From: Natronoarchaeum philippinense
Lineage (GTDB): Archaea > Halobacteriota > Halobacteria > Halobacteriales > Natronoarchaeaceae
DNA: 64,000 bases
Assembly: GCF_900215575.1 (NCBI RefSeq)
Contig: NZ_OBEJ01000007.1
Coordinates: 1 to 64,000, forward strand
Reading direction: 5' to 3'
Both the position numbers and the translations under genes were made by a program. This document shows, in pieces, positions 43,422 to 52,271 of this stretch (position 1 is its first letter; the number at the start of each line of letters is the position of its first letter). The notes below the pieces were generated by a model. The model did not search any database. It saw nothing but the letters and a program-made list of their open reading frames with translations, and was not told the origin of the DNA.

Positions 43422-45290
43422 GTGCGTTCGACCGTGCGTGAGCGACTGCTCGCGCTGCCGGGCGTCGGGCGAATCGCTGCGGCGATCCGGGCATCCTACC
43501 GCCGGAAGCTGGCGGTCGCACTGTTCGTCGTCTTGCTGATCTGTGGCGTCGCCGTCGCGGGACTGTACGTCCAAGTCGGTGGGCTGCTCGACGAGAACGT
43601 CGAACAGTCGATGACGGCCAGCGCGAGCGCGGAGGCCGGCGAGCTGACCGAGTGGAGCAATCAGCACCGGCTGGTCGCCCGGGCGCTGTCCGAACACCCG
43701 GTCTACGAAGGCGGCAACGACACGGCGATCCGAGCGCACCTGCGGTCCAAGCGGGCCGACTGGACCGACGCCGCGATCACCGACGCGTACCTGATCGACC
43801 GGCGGAACCGGTCGGTCGGCCCGAGCACTGCCCGTTCCCTCGACGGGACGCCGGTCTCCGAGCTGCCGTGGGAACAGACGTTCGCGTTCCAGCGATTCGA
43901 CGACGTGCGGACGACCCAGCCCTATCGGACCGCCGACGGCGAGACGGTCGTCGGCTTCGTCACGCCGATCCGACTGCTGCCAGAGCACCTGCTGGTCGTC
44001 GCCGTCGACACGACGAGCGTGTTCGGCCGGTTCGAACACCCCGTCGACGGCGGGTTCACGCGCGTCGTCAACTCCAACGGGACGGTCGTGTTCGCCGACG
44101 ACCGATCGGCAACGCTCGAACAGTACCTGCCGGGAATGCTCCGAGCGCAGGCCGTCAGCAGTGGCTTGCACGGCGAGTCCGGCTTCGTCGAGCGCCCGCG
44201 ATACGGCCAGTCGTCGGGCGAGGGCGAGTACGTCGCCGCCTACGCCCCCGTCGCGGGCACCGACTGGGTCGTCGTCGAACACGCCCCGCGCAGCGAGGCC
44301 TACGCGATCAACAGGCAGGCCCGTGCGTGGATCGGCGCGCTCGGCTTTCTCGCGCTTCTCGGGTGTGGCGGCGTCGTGCTCGTGCTCGGCGCCGACGTGA
44401 CTCGCGCGCTGTCGCGGCTCTCCCGGCGTGCCGATCGTATCCAGAACGGCGAGTACGACGTGGAGTTCGACACCGACCGCCCCGACGAGTTCGGCGATCT
44501 CAACCGAACGCTGGCGACGACGCGAGACACGCTCCGCCAGCGCATCGACGAGGTCCGCGAGACCAGAGACGCGCTCGAAGCCTCGAACGCCGCCCTGGAA
44601 AAACGCTCGGCGATGGTGAGCGTGCTCAACCGAATCCTCCGGCACAACGTCCGCAACGACGTCAACGTCATCGCCGGTCGGGCCGAACTGGCCGCCAAGC
44701 ACGCCGACGACGATGACAGCCGTCGGGAGTTCGAGATCATCCGACAGACGGCGCGAGATCTGGGTGCAGTTTCCGATCGCACCCAGCGCATCAAGCAACT
44801 GCTCTCGGCCGAGGCGACCGATAGCGTTCCCATCGAACTTCCCGACCGCCTCGACGGGCCGCTCCGCGAGGTACAGGAGACCTACCCCGAGTCGACGGTC
44901 TCCATCGAGAGCGCCGACGGCGTCACGCCCATCGTCGACGCGGTCGAACCGCTTCCCCTCGCTATCGCCGACGTGATCGAGCAGATCATCTCCCACAACG
45001 ACGGGGGCGTAGATATTGCTATATCTGTCCAATCCTGCACGGACAACGCGGACGCCGGCTTTGTCGTGGTGTCCATCGACGACGATGGCAATGGCCTCCC
45101 CGAAGTGGACGTTCAGGCCGTTAGCACCGGCACGGAGACACCACTCGACCACGCCGAGGGGCTGGCACTGTGGTGTCTCGAATGGACTGTCAACGAGTCC
45201 GGCGGCGACCTCTGTGTCGACGCCGCGGACGCGACCGTCGAGATACGGCTGCCGGCGTACGACGCCGAACCGGCGGCGGCGGAGGACTGA
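43422..45290 (+). CDS. Histidine kinase with extracellular Cache domain and HAMP
   Basis: This 622-residue protein (GTG 43422) has a membrane helix (about 28-50), an extracellular double-Cache-like region (about 55-290), a second helix (about 300-322) and a HAMP region. The haloarchaeal H-box is LNRILRHNVRNDVNVI (about 405-420). The ATPase part is unusual: the N-box reads VIEQIISHNDGG with no asparagine where Mg is bound, and G1 is DDDGNGLPE. Activity may be weakened. It follows a betaine-type binding protein gene that could present ligand to it. Confidence 0.87.
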   Translation: MRSTVRERLLALPGVGRIAAAIRASYRRKLAVALFVVLLICGVAVAGLYVQVGGLLDENVEQSMTASASAEAGELTEWSNQHRLVARALSEHPVYEGGNDTAIRAHLRSKRADWTDAAITDAYLIDRRNRSVGPSTARSLDGTPVSELPWEQTFAFQRFDDVRTTQPYRTADGETVVGFVTPIRLLPEHLLVVAVDTTSVFGRFEHPVDGGFTRVVNSNGTVVFADDRSATLEQYLPGMLRAQAVSSGLHGESGFVERPRYGQSSGEGEYVAAYAPVAGTDWVVVEHAPRSEAYAINRQARAWIGALGFLALLGCGGVVLVLGADVTRALSRLSRRADRIQNGEYDVEFDTDRPDEFGDLNRTLATTRDTLRQRIDEVRETRDALEASNAALEKRSAMVSVLNRILRHNVRNDVNVIAGRAELAAKHADDDDSRREFEIIRQTARDLGAVSDRTQRIKQLLSAEATDSVPIELPDRLDGPLREVQETYPESTVSIESADGVTPIVDAVEPLPLAIADVIEQIISHNDGGVDIAISVQSCTDNADAGFVVVSIDDDGNGLPEVDVQAVSTGTETPLDHAEGLALWCLEWTVNESGGDLCVDAADATVEIRLPAYDAEPAAAED

Positions 45291-45335
45291 AATGCTCGTT
45301 TCACACGCTTTCTGGGGCTCACTGCCGTGGATGAA

Positions 45336-45356
45336 TATTGTACAGTAATCCCAAGA
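45336..45356 (+). promoter_or_regulatory. TATTGTRY element at aminotransferase leader promoter
   Basis: TATTGTAC, seven bases, then CCAAGA. It begins 52 bp before ATG 45388 of a 23-codon ORF. TTATTAG (45357-45363) is the TATA box. The spacing equals that at the thioredoxin and disulfide reductase promoters, which supports 45388 as a real leaderless start. Confidence 0.6.
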
Positions 45357-45387
45357 TTATTAGCTAACCGGAGCGTATTCGCCGATA

Positions 45388-45459
45388 ATGACACCGAGAC
45401 TCCGCGACGCACGGGACGTGCGAACGCTTCGGGATCTGGCCGCCTGCTCTGGGGACTGA
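45388..45459 (+). CDS. Leader ORF (23 residues) upstream of aminotransferase
   Basis: ATG 45388 opens MTPRLRDARDVRTLRDLAACSGD and stops at 45457-45459, two bases before the aminotransferase ATG at 45462. It stands about 25-30 bp after the TATA box, at the expected leaderless start. The peptide is arginine-rich and ends with a cysteine five residues before the stop (AACSGD). It may couple translation or act as a regulatory leader. It could also be chance, as no homologue is known to me. Confidence 0.45.
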   Translation: MTPRLRDARDVRTLRDLAACSGD

Positions 45460-45461
45460 CC

Positions 45462-46580
45462 ATGAACCCGACCGAACTTCGCGCCGACACGCCGGCGCTC
45501 CGCGACGGCGTCTATCTGAACTTCGGCGCACACGGACCCAGCCCGCGGTACGTCGTCGACGCCGCCGACGAGTTCGTCCGCTCGCACGAGTTCGATGCGC
45601 CGGTCCGAGACGACCCCTACGACGCCGCCTTCGACGCGTTCGACCGAACCCGCGAGCGCGTCGCCGACTTCGTCGGCGCCGAGGCCGACGAGATCGCCCT
45701 GACCGAGAGCACAACCGCGGGCATCAACGCCGTCGCCAACGCGATCGACTGGGCGTCCGGCGACGCGGTCGTCCGAACCGACCTCGAACATCCCGCCGGA
45801 ACGCTCCCGTGGCAACGGCTCGAACGGGAGGGCGTCGAGGTTCGCGTCGTCGAGACCGAGGACGGACGCGTCGATCCCGACGACTTCGCCGAGGCGGTCG
45901 AGGGCGCGACGCTTGCGTGTTTCAGCGCTGTGACGTGGACCCACGGCACGCAGCTCCCGGTCTCCGAACTCGTCGACATCGCCCACGACGCCGGCGCGCT
46001 CGCGCTGGTCGACGCCGTGCAGGTGCCCGGCCAGATGCCGATGGACGTCGGCGCGTGGGGCGCCGACGCGGTCGCGGCGGCGGGCCACAAGTGGCTGCTC
46101 GGACTCTGGGGCGGCGGCTTCCTCTACGTCGACCGCGACGTGGCTGAGACGCTTGCCCCGCGAACGGTCGGCTACCGGAGCGTCGAGACGCCGACGGCCG
46201 ACCCCTACGAGTTCGCGCCGGGCGCTCGCCGGTTCGAGGTCGGGTCGGCCAACCCCGCCCCCCACGTCGCGCTCGGCGAGGCGATCGACGCGATCGACGA
46301 GGTCGGCGTCGACCGGATCACAGAGCGCATTCAGGAGTTGGCCGGCCGGCTCGCCGACGGCGTCCCCGAGGAGCGCCTGCGAAGCCCGGCGACGCCGGAG
46401 TCGGGACTCGTGACGATCGACGTCGACGATCCGGGCGCGACCGTCGATCGACTCGCAAAAGAGGGCATCGTCGTTCGGGCGCTGCCCCATCCGAACGCGA
46501 TCCGCGCGTCGGTTCACGCGGTCAACACCGCCGACGACGTCGATCGGCTGCTCGACGCGCTGGCCCCCGAGTGGGACTGA
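45462..46580 (+). CDS. Class V aminotransferase, no desulfurase cysteine
   Basis: This 372-residue PLP enzyme of the SufS/NifS fold has AVTWTHGTQLPVSEL, the cofactor aspartate line LALVDAVQVPGQ and the PLP lysine in AAGHKWLLGLWGGGF. The C-terminal loop that carries the catalytic cysteine in cysteine desulfurases reads VRALPHPNAIRASVHAVNT, without cysteine, so persulfide formation as in SufS is unlikely. It may be an epimerase, lyase or a different desulfurase-like enzyme. The TATTGTRY element upstream links it to the thiol gene set. It converges on gdh with no spacer. Confidence 0.85.
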   Translation: MNPTELRADTPALRDGVYLNFGAHGPSPRYVVDAADEFVRSHEFDAPVRDDPYDAAFDAFDRTRERVADFVGAEADEIALTESTTAGINAVANAIDWASGDAVVRTDLEHPAGTLPWQRLEREGVEVRVVETEDGRVDPDDFAEAVEGATLACFSAVTWTHGTQLPVSELVDIAHDAGALALVDAVQVPGQMPMDVGAWGADAVAAAGHKWLLGLWGGGFLYVDRDVAETLAPRTVGYRSVETPTADPYEFAPGARRFEVGSANPAPHVALGEAIDAIDEVGVDRITERIQELAGRLADGVPEERLRSPATPESGLVTIDVDDPGATVDRLAKEGIVVRALPHPNAIRASVHAVNTADDVDRLLDALAPEWD

Positions 46581-47879
46581 TCAGGGCCAGAGCCCGCGGA
46601 TCTCGTGGGCCTCCGCGATCCGCGAGAGCGCGACCACGTACGCCGCCTCGCGCCAGGTAACGTCCCGAGCTTCGTACTCGTCTCGGACCGCGCGCCACGC
46701 CGCGCGCATCTCCGTCTCCAGTTCGTCGTTGACCCGTTCGAGCGACCACGAGCGCCGGTTGATATCCTGTAGCCACTCGAAGTAGCTCACGGTGACGCCG
46801 CCGGCGTTGGCGAGAATGTCGGGAACGACGTGGACGCCTCGGTCGGCCAGAATCGCGTCGGCGGCCGAGGTCGTCGGACCGTTCGCCCCCTCGACGACGA
46901 TGTCCGCCGCGACGGCGTCGGCGTTCGCCTCGGTGATGACGTTGCCAAGTGCCGCAGGGATCAGTACGTCCACGTCGAGCGTGAGCAGTTCCTCGTTGTC
47001 GATCACCGTCTCGGCGTACTCGGTGACGGCTTCGGGCTCCTCGTCGTGGGACGGCACCGCCGCGGTGTCGATGCCGCGCGGGTCGTACATCGCGCCGTTC
47101 ACGTCGCTCACCGCGACGACGGTGGCGCCCCACTCGTCGAGCAGGCGGGCGGCGTTCGCGCCGACGCTGCCGTACCCCTGTACCGCGACCGTCGTGTCGT
47201 CGAGCGGGCGGTCGTAGTGCTCACAGACCAGTTCGGTGACGATCGCCACGCTCCGGCCCGGCGCTTCCTGTCGTCCCTCGCTCCCGCCGACGACCGGTGG
47301 CTTCCCCGTCACGACGCCGGGGACCGTCTCGCCCTGTTGCATCGAGTAGGCGTCCATCAGCCACGCCATCGTCTGGGGATCGGTCCCCATGTCGGGCGCC
47401 GGGATGTCGACGGTCGGGCCGATGGCGTCGCGGATCTCCTCTGCGAACCGGCGGGTGAGTCGCTCTTTCTCGTCGTCGCTGAGCGACTTCGGATCGACGG
47501 CGACGCCGCCTTTCGCGCCGCCGAAGGGCAGGTCCATCACCGCGCACTTCCACGTCATCCACATCCCGAGGCCGACGCACTCGTCGCGGGTCACCTCGGG
47601 ATGGTATCGCAGGCCGCCTTTGAACGGCCCGCGGACGCTGTCGTGTTGGGCGCGGTAGCCGGTAAAGACCTCGACCGAGCCGTCGTCGCGCTCGATCGGC
47701 ACCGTGACCTCGTAGACTGTCGCCGGATGTTCGAGCCGCTCGACGACGTTCGGGTCGACATCGAGATGAGTGGCCGCGCGTTCGAGTTGCTTCCGTGCCG
47801 TCTCGACCGCAGACTCCGGCTCGGACGACGCCGACGATGCCGCCGGCTCCTCGTGGGCGGCGCCAACGTTGGGAGTCAC
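46581..47879 (-). CDS. gdh: Glutamate dehydrogenase
   Basis: This 432-residue protein (GTG 47879) has the substrate-binding block [24 protein letters not shown], the catalytic lysine in [13 protein letters not shown], the [11 protein letters not shown] line and the NAD(P) fold [17 protein letters not shown]. It interconverts glutamate and 2-oxoglutarate plus ammonia. The 40 extra N-terminal residues are Ser/Glu/Ala-rich and poorly structured. It starts one base after the stop of the zinc-ribbon gene (TAGCGTG), so the two are one operon. Coenzyme preference cannot be told. Confidence 0.94.
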   Translation of the reverse strand: MTPNVGAAHEEPAASSASSEPESAVETARKQLERAATHLDVDPNVVERLEHPATVYEVTVPIERDDGSVEVFTGYRAQHDSVRGPFKGGLRYHPEVTRDECVGLGMWMTWKCAVMDLPFGGAKGGVAVDPKSLSDDEKERLTRRFAEEIRDAIGPTVDIPAPDMGTDPQTMAWLMDAYSMQQGETVPGVVTGKPPVVGGSEGRQEAPGRSVAIVTELVCEHYDRPLDDTTVAVQGYGSVGANAARLLDEWGATVVAVSDVNGAMYDPRGIDTAAVPSHDEEPEAVTEYAETVIDNEELLTLDVDVLIPAALGNVITEANADAVAADIVVEGANGPTTSAADAILADRGVHVVPDILANAGGVTVSYFEWLQDINRRSWSLERVNDELETEMRAAWRAVRDEYEARDVTWREAAYVVALSRIAEAHEIRGLWP

Positions 47880-47880
47880 G

Positions 47881-48024
47881 CTACTCCAGTGGCACCTGTC
47901 GATTGCGCATCTCGCCGCCACATTCCGGACACTGGTCCGGGTTGGCCGCCGAGTGAACGATCGTGCCGCACTGGAAGCATTCGTACGGGCTCTCCTCGTT
48001 AGGGTCGACTTTGACGTCTTTCAT
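47881..48024 (-). CDS. Small rubredoxin-like zinc-ribbon protein
   Basis: This is a 47-residue protein starting [20 protein letters not shown]. Two CxxC pairs (ECFQCG and QCPECGG) form a rubrerythrin/rubredoxin-like metal site, and the end is NRQVPLE. It is the first gene of the operon with glutamate dehydrogenase. TTATACAATTAG on the minus strand (48072-48083) is its TATA box. A 16-bp dyad operator lies 14 bp further upstream. The role is unknown; redox or zinc-dependent regulation of GDH is possible. Confidence 0.85.
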   Translation of the reverse strand: MKDVKVDPNEESPYECFQCGTIVHSAANPDQCPECGGEMRNRQVPLE

Positions 48025-48071
48025 GGGTAGTCACGAGCGCCGACCTCGCCGTGGCGCTCTGCAAGGGAATA

Positions 48072-48083
48072 CTAATTGTATAA
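48072..48083 (-). promoter_or_regulatory. TATA box of the zinc-ribbon/gdh operon
   Basis: TTATACAATTAG on the minus strand, about 50-59 bp before ATG 48024, predicts a short leader. The dyad at 48097-48112 ends 14 bp upstream, a position suited to an activator. Confidence 0.55.
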
Positions 48084-48096
48084 GGGAATAATCAGT

Positions 48097-48112
48097 GGTT
48101 GGCCATCAAACC
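48097..48112. promoter_or_regulatory. 16-bp dyad operator (copy 1) upstream of gdh operon
   Basis: GGTTGGCCATCAAACC, an imperfect dyad of the form GGTT-N8-AACC. It is related to the sites at 48128 and 51131 and lies just upstream of the operon's TATA box. Confidence 0.5.
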
Positions 48113-48127
48113 CTCTTGGTTCTTCAT

Positions 48128-48143
48128 GGTTCGTTATTGAACC
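48128..48143. promoter_or_regulatory. 16-bp dyad operator (copy 2), over the bat-type stop codon
   Basis: GGTTCGTTATTGAACC: GGTTC and GAACC are perfect inverted halves around six bases. It lies exactly 31 bp (three helical turns) from copy 1 and covers the stop codon of the Bat-type regulator (48134-48136). Confidence 0.5.
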
Positions 48144-51037
48144 TCCGCACCGGCGGCCATCGAGAGGTGTCCCTCCGCGAACAGCGTGGCAAAGAGCTTG
48201 CGCTGGGCGGTTCGAACGTGCTGATAGAACGCGGGCGGCGAGATGTCGAGCGCCGCCGCCACGTCCTCGCCGGTGCTGTCTCGCGGGGACTCGAAGTAGC
48301 CGCTGTAGTAGGCCGTCTGGACGACCTCCAGCTGTCGGTCGGTCAGCTCGTCGAGGAATCGCGCCGACAGCGTTCCTTCCGACGACCGGTCGATCGACTG
48401 CTTGGCGCGCAGTTCGACATCGGCGAACGAGCCCTCGACGATCCCTGTGACCGTCCGAACGTCGATGCTTTCCGGCACGTCGACGATCAGCGTCGTCCCG
48501 TCGGGCTCGGCCGTCACCTCCCGGACGACCGCGCCGTGGTCGGCCAGTTCCAGCGCGAGAAACGGCTCCGCGAGCCCCAGCCGGAGGACGCCGCTCTCGC
48601 CGTCGGCGCCCAGCGACCGCACGTCTTCGACTGCGAGCAGGTCGGCGGCGGCCCGCTCGACAGCCTCGACAGCGGCGTCGTCGACGGTGACGAACACGTG
48701 GCTTCCCTCCGCAGTCTGGCGGACGCCGCCGTGATAGGATAGCGTGCACTCGGCGTCGCGCGCGAGTCGTGAGAGAACGAAAGCGTCGTCGTCGACTTCG
48801 AACTCGACGCGGGTCATCGCGGTCGTCAGCAGGGCGTTTTTGCGCTCGATGGCGCTGAGCGCCGAGGCGATCGTCTCGCCGAGTTCGACCAGCACGGCGC
48901 GGGCGGTCTCGTCGAAGGCGTCGCGGCTCTCGGCGTACACCGTCAGGACGCCGTGGGTGATCTCGTTGTACCGCAGCGGGATGCTCAGCGCAGAGAGGTA
49001 GTCCCGGACGAGCGCGTCCTTACGCCACGGCTCTTCGCGGAGGCCGTCGGCGACGTTCGAGATCAGCGTCGCCTCGCCGGTCGCCGCGGTGCGGACCGCC
49101 GGCTCGGCGCCGCCGTCGGTCAGTTCGAATGACTGGCTGTCGAGATACCCCTGCCCGTCGCCCGCCCACGCCCGTGGCTCGATCGTCCCGGTCGATCGGT
49201 CGACCGCGCCGATCCACGCGAACGCAAAGCGGTCGTCGCCGGTGAGCAACTCGCAGACGGTGTGGTCGATCTCCTCGCGCGTCTCCGCTTGCACGAGCGC
49301 GTGATCGATCTCGCGGATCGTCTCGTTGACCCGGTTGAGTTCCGATAAGCGCTCGTTCTGTTGTTGAAGTCGTCGGTCCTGTTCGCGGAGCCGCGACTCC
49401 CGGTCGACCCGGTCGAGTGCGGCCTCCGCCGTCGCGGCGAGCAGGTCCGCGAGCTCCCGGTCCACCTGTCCGAACGCGCCGACGGCGCTCGATCCGGCGA
49501 CGAATACGCCGTGATCCCCAAGCGGGATGTACGCCGTGCTTCGGAGCTCCGTCGCCCGATTTTCGAGCCGGTCGTCCCCGTGGACGTTGTCGAAGAACAG
49601 CGGTTCGTCCTCGACGAAGCTGTAGCTCGGCAGCGCGGCGCCGTCAGCGTGGACCGTCGGGAGCGGGCCGTTCAGCTCTGCCATCGCCGGCGAGTGCGCC
49701 GCCGGCTGGAGGTCGTTGGCGTCGGCGTCGAACAGGTAGACCGCGCTCGCGTCGACGCCGAGCACGCCCGGCGTGCTGTCGACGACGTGCTCGGCGATCT
49801 CTTGGTGGGTGCCGGCGTAGAGAAACTCGCGGGCGGTCTCTTGGAGCGTCGCCAGCGCGTCCTCGCGGCGCTTGCGCTTTGTCACGTCCCGACAGCTATA
49901 GAGGAGTCGCCCGCCCTGTATCGAGACCTCCCGGACGTTGACCAGTAGGGTGTGCTCGCGCCCGGCCTTGTCGGTCGCGGTGCACTCGATGTTCTTGAGC
50001 ACGCCCTCGGCGGCGAGTTCCTCGCGGTCGAATAAGTCCTCGCCGAGCAGGTCGTCGATCGTCCCACGCTCGCGGATCTCCTCGGCGGTGTAGCCGAAGA
50101 TGAAGTGCACGTTCGGACAGACGTACGTGTACTCGCCGTCCTCGTCGGTGATGAGGACGGTGTCGGTCATGTTGTTGAGCGTGACGCGGTGGAGCTCTTC
50201 GGAGCGACGCAGTTCCCGTTCCAGCCCGACGCGCTCGCTGATGTCGACGCCCTCGACGACGATCGAGGCGAGGTCGCCGCGCTCGTCCTCGACGGGGCGG
50301 ACAGACAGGTCGATCACCCGCGGATTGGCGCCATCGGTCGGCTGAGAGACGACCGCGTTCCCGAACGACCCCGCCAGCGCCGTCTCGACGATTCGCCGGA
50401 TGTCCGTTCTGAGGGCCGCCGATTCGGACCACCACGGCAGCGTCCAGAACGGCTCGCCAGCGGCGGCGTCAACGCCGTCGTCGAGCAACTCGTGAGCGCG
50501 CCGGTTCGCACGGACGAGCGCGCCCGTCTCGTCGAGCACCCACGTCGCGGTCCGCTCGTCGTCGAACACGGCGTCGAACTGCCGGGCCCGCTCGCGGCGC
50601 GTCGCAGTCTTCCGGGCCGAGCGAACGGCGCGTTCGGTCCGCGCCGCGAGATCGTCGATGGCCGTCTCGCCAGCGCCGTCGGCCGCCGCTTCGTCCGGGG
50701 CGTCGAGCGGCACATAGTCCGCAGCGCCGGCTGCGACGGCGTCGCTGGCGATAGCTTCGCTCCCCGACGCCGTTGCGATCACGACGGGGAGCGTCTCGGT
50801 CTCGGCACGGACCGTTTCGAGCAGTTCGATCCCGGTCGTCCCGTCGAGCGCGTGCTCGGCGAGCAGGCAGTCGACCGTCCCGCCGCGGACGGCATCGAGC
50901 GCCGCGGCGGCCGTCTCGACGCGCTCGACGGTCGTCGACTCGCGTGCTGAGAGCGCAGCAGCCGCCGGTTCGACCCACGCGGTCGTCCCGACGACCACGA
51001 GCCGCATCGGTTCGTCCGTCGGCGTCGCGGCGGTCAT
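48134..51037 (-). CDS. Bat-type regulator: receiver-like, PAS, GAF and HTH_10 domains
   Basis: This 967-residue protein reads, in order: a receiver-like domain (about 9-120, with VDCLLAEHALDG in place of the usual phospho-Asp line), two PAS domains (about 155-275 and 285-395, LNNMTDTVLITDEDGEYTYVCPNV), two GAF domains (about 410-560 and 590-740), a bacterio-opsin-activator-type region, and a C-terminal HTH_10 (LTDRQLEVVQTAYYSGYFESPRDSTGEDVAAALDISPPAFYQHV). It should be a soluble sensor and transcription factor. The ATG at 51036-51037 region follows the conserved head. Dyads lie upstream of it and past its end. Confidence 0.9.
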   Translation of the reverse strand: MTAATPTDEPMRLVVVGTTAWVEPAAAALSARESTTVERVETAAAALDAVRGGTVDCLLAEHALDGTTGIELLETVRAETETLPVVIATASGSEAIASDAVAAGAADYVPLDAPDEAAADGAGETAIDDLAARTERAVRSARKTATRRERARQFDAVFDDERTATWVLDETGALVRANRRAHELLDDGVDAAAGEPFWTLPWWSESAALRTDIRRIVETALAGSFGNAVVSQPTDGANPRVIDLSVRPVEDERGDLASIVVEGVDISERVGLERELRRSEELHRVTLNNMTDTVLITDEDGEYTYVCPNVHFIFGYTAEEIRERGTIDDLLGEDLFDREELAAEGVLKNIECTATDKAGREHTLLVNVREVSIQGGRLLYSCRDVTKRKRREDALATLQETAREFLYAGTHQEIAEHVVDSTPGVLGVDASAVYLFDADANDLQPAAHSPAMAELNGPLPTVHADGAALPSYSFVEDEPLFFDNVHGDDRLENRATELRSTAYIPLGDHGVFVAGSSAVGAFGQVDRELADLLAATAEAALDRVDRESRLREQDRRLQQQNERLSELNRVNETIREIDHALVQAETREEIDHTVCELLTGDDRFAFAWIGAVDRSTGTIEPRAWAGDGQGYLDSQSFELTDGGAEPAVRTAATGEATLISNVADGLREEPWRKDALVRDYLSALSIPLRYNEITHGVLTVYAESRDAFDETARAVLVELGETIASALSAIERKNALLTTAMTRVEFEVDDDAFVLSRLARDAECTLSYHGGVRQTAEGSHVFVTVDDAAVEAVERAAADLLAVEDVRSLGADGESGVLRLGLAEPFLALELADHGAVVREVTAEPDGTTLIVDVPESIDVRTVTGIVEGSFADVELRAKQSIDRSSEGTLSARFLDELTDRQLEVVQTAYYSGYFESPRDSTGEDVAAALDISPPAFYQHVRTAQRKLFATLFAEGHLSMAAGAEVQ

Positions 51038-51130
51038 CGTCGCCTCGCCGCCGGTCGACGCCGCTCCTCGGTCCGGCCGCTGCACCGTCCCCGGCGGTGC
51101 TGGCGCTGCGTGCGTCTCGATCGCATAGAT

Positions 51131-51146
51131 GGTTCACTATCAAACC
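51131..51146. promoter_or_regulatory. 16-bp dyad operator upstream of the Bat-type gene
   Basis: GGTTCACTATCAAACC lies 94-109 bp before ATG 51037. It shares 12 of 16 positions with copy 1 at 48097. A weak TATA-like CTATGCG borders it on the minus strand. Autoregulation is inferred. Confidence 0.5.
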
Positions 51147-51241
51147 CCTCGGTGGTAAATGCTGGTGTCGGACGAGCGAACGAACACGCGCTCGTCGGGG
51201 TCGATGGCGTCGCGGGTGTTACGAAGAAGTGTCTCGGGCGC

Positions 51242-51820
51242 TCACACGAGGAGCTGGATGTCGGCTTCGGCCATGTCCTGAATGGCCGTCGCGGCGCCGA
51301 CGCCGGTGGTGACGCCGTCGTAGAAGTTATCCTCGTCGTAGTCCATCAGCTCGATGGTCATCTGGCAAGCTTGGAACTCCACGCCCATGTCGAGCGAGGT
51401 CTCGATGAGTTCCTCGATCGTCGCGGTCTCGTTGTCCTCGATCTTCTTTTCCATCATCGAGGTCGTCACTCGGTCCATGCCGGGGAGCGCGCCGACGACG
51501 TTCGGCACCGGCATGTTCGGGTTGCCGACCGAACTCAGCTTGAGGTTCTTCGAGTTCTCCTCGTGAAGGATGTCCAGTCCCCAGAACGTGTGGAACACCG
51601 TCACCTCGTAGCCGAAGGCGGCGGCGGTGCTGGCGAGGATCAGCGGCGGGTACGCCATGTCGAGCGTCCCTTTCGTGGCGATGATCGACATCTTCTTGCT
51701 GTCGTCGCCGCTGTCGCTCGTGGCTTCCGAGAGCTGTTCTTCGAGCTCGTCGACGCGGGCGGCGAGCTCGGCGCGTGAGGGGGCGTCGTCGACCGACCCA
51801 CTGGATGTGTCCGTGCTCAT
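51242..51820 (-). CDS. DsrE/DsrF/DrsH-like sulfur-transfer protein
   Basis: This 192-residue protein has a variable polar N-terminus (about 1-42, with a coiled-coil-like ELAARVDELEEQL). A DsrE/F-like domain follows, starting MSIIATKGTLDMAYPPLILASTAAAFGYEV. The conserved cysteine is in VEFQACQMTIELM (Cys 152). Members bind sulfane sulfur as persulfide and hand it to TusA. The TusA gene lies 4 bp upstream on the same strand, which strongly supports this. Together they match the DsrE-TusA pairs used in sulfur transfer. Confidence 0.92.
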   Translation of the reverse strand: MSTDTSSGSVDDAPSRAELAARVDELEEQLSEATSDSGDDSKKMSIIATKGTLDMAYPPLILASTAAAFGYEVTVFHTFWGLDILHEENSKNLKLSSVGNPNMPVPNVVGALPGMDRVTTSMMEKKIEDNETATIEELIETSLDMGVEFQACQMTIELMDYDEDNFYDGVTTGVGAATAIQDMAEADIQLLV

Positions 51821-51824
51821 CGGT

Positions 51825-52070
51825 TCACTCCGTCTTGCGCACGTAGTGCTTGTACACGCCGTCGCCCTCCTCCTGATCGAGCAGTTCGACGCCGTCGGTT
51901 CCGTCGGCCCAGCCCTCGATGTCGCTCATGCTGCCGGAGTCGGTCGCGACCACTTCGAGGACCTCATCGGCCGCGAGGTCGTCGATGGCGCCTTTCGTCT
52001 TGACGACCGGCATCGGGCAGCTCTGTCCTTTCACGTCGAGCGTCTCCGTGATGTCGAATGTTTCACTCAT
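51825..52070 (-). CDS. TusA-family sulfur carrier
   Basis: This 81-residue protein has the carrier motif LDVKGQSCPMPVVKTKGAI with the persulfide cysteine at 18. It is closer to canonical TusA (CPMP) than the copy at 40184 (CPGP). It is first in an operon with the DsrE-like gene and divergent from the persulfide dioxygenase operon. A TATTGTGC element lies 44 bp before the ATG, followed by a weak TATA-like AATACAG. That suggests an activator-dependent promoter. Confidence 0.93.
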   Translation of the reverse strand: MSETFDITETLDVKGQSCPMPVVKTKGAIDDLAADEVLEVVATDSGSMSDIEGWADGTDGVELLDQEEGDGVYKHYVRKTE

Positions 52071-52093
52071 GGGTAGTTCGCTCCGTTGGTCTG

Positions 52094-52114
52094 TATTGGA
52101 GCTAACGCACAATA
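52094..52114 (-). promoter_or_regulatory. TATTGTRY element at TusA-DsrE promoter
   Basis: On the minus strand TATTGTGC, seven bases, then CCAATA. It begins 44 bp before ATG 52070 in the same orientation as the gene. The TATA box after it is poor. Confidence 0.6.
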
Positions 52115-52271
52115 TAGGATCCGTGGTTAAAAGAATGTTGGTTCTTGTAGAGTCTCTGCACATTCGACCCCTCGATTCCATCGCCCAAAAGAGTCTATTT
52201 GCACGCGAAGCACGCGTATAATGATCTAAGCCGGATCTTGACATCGTTGCCCGCTATCTCTCGGCCTGCTA

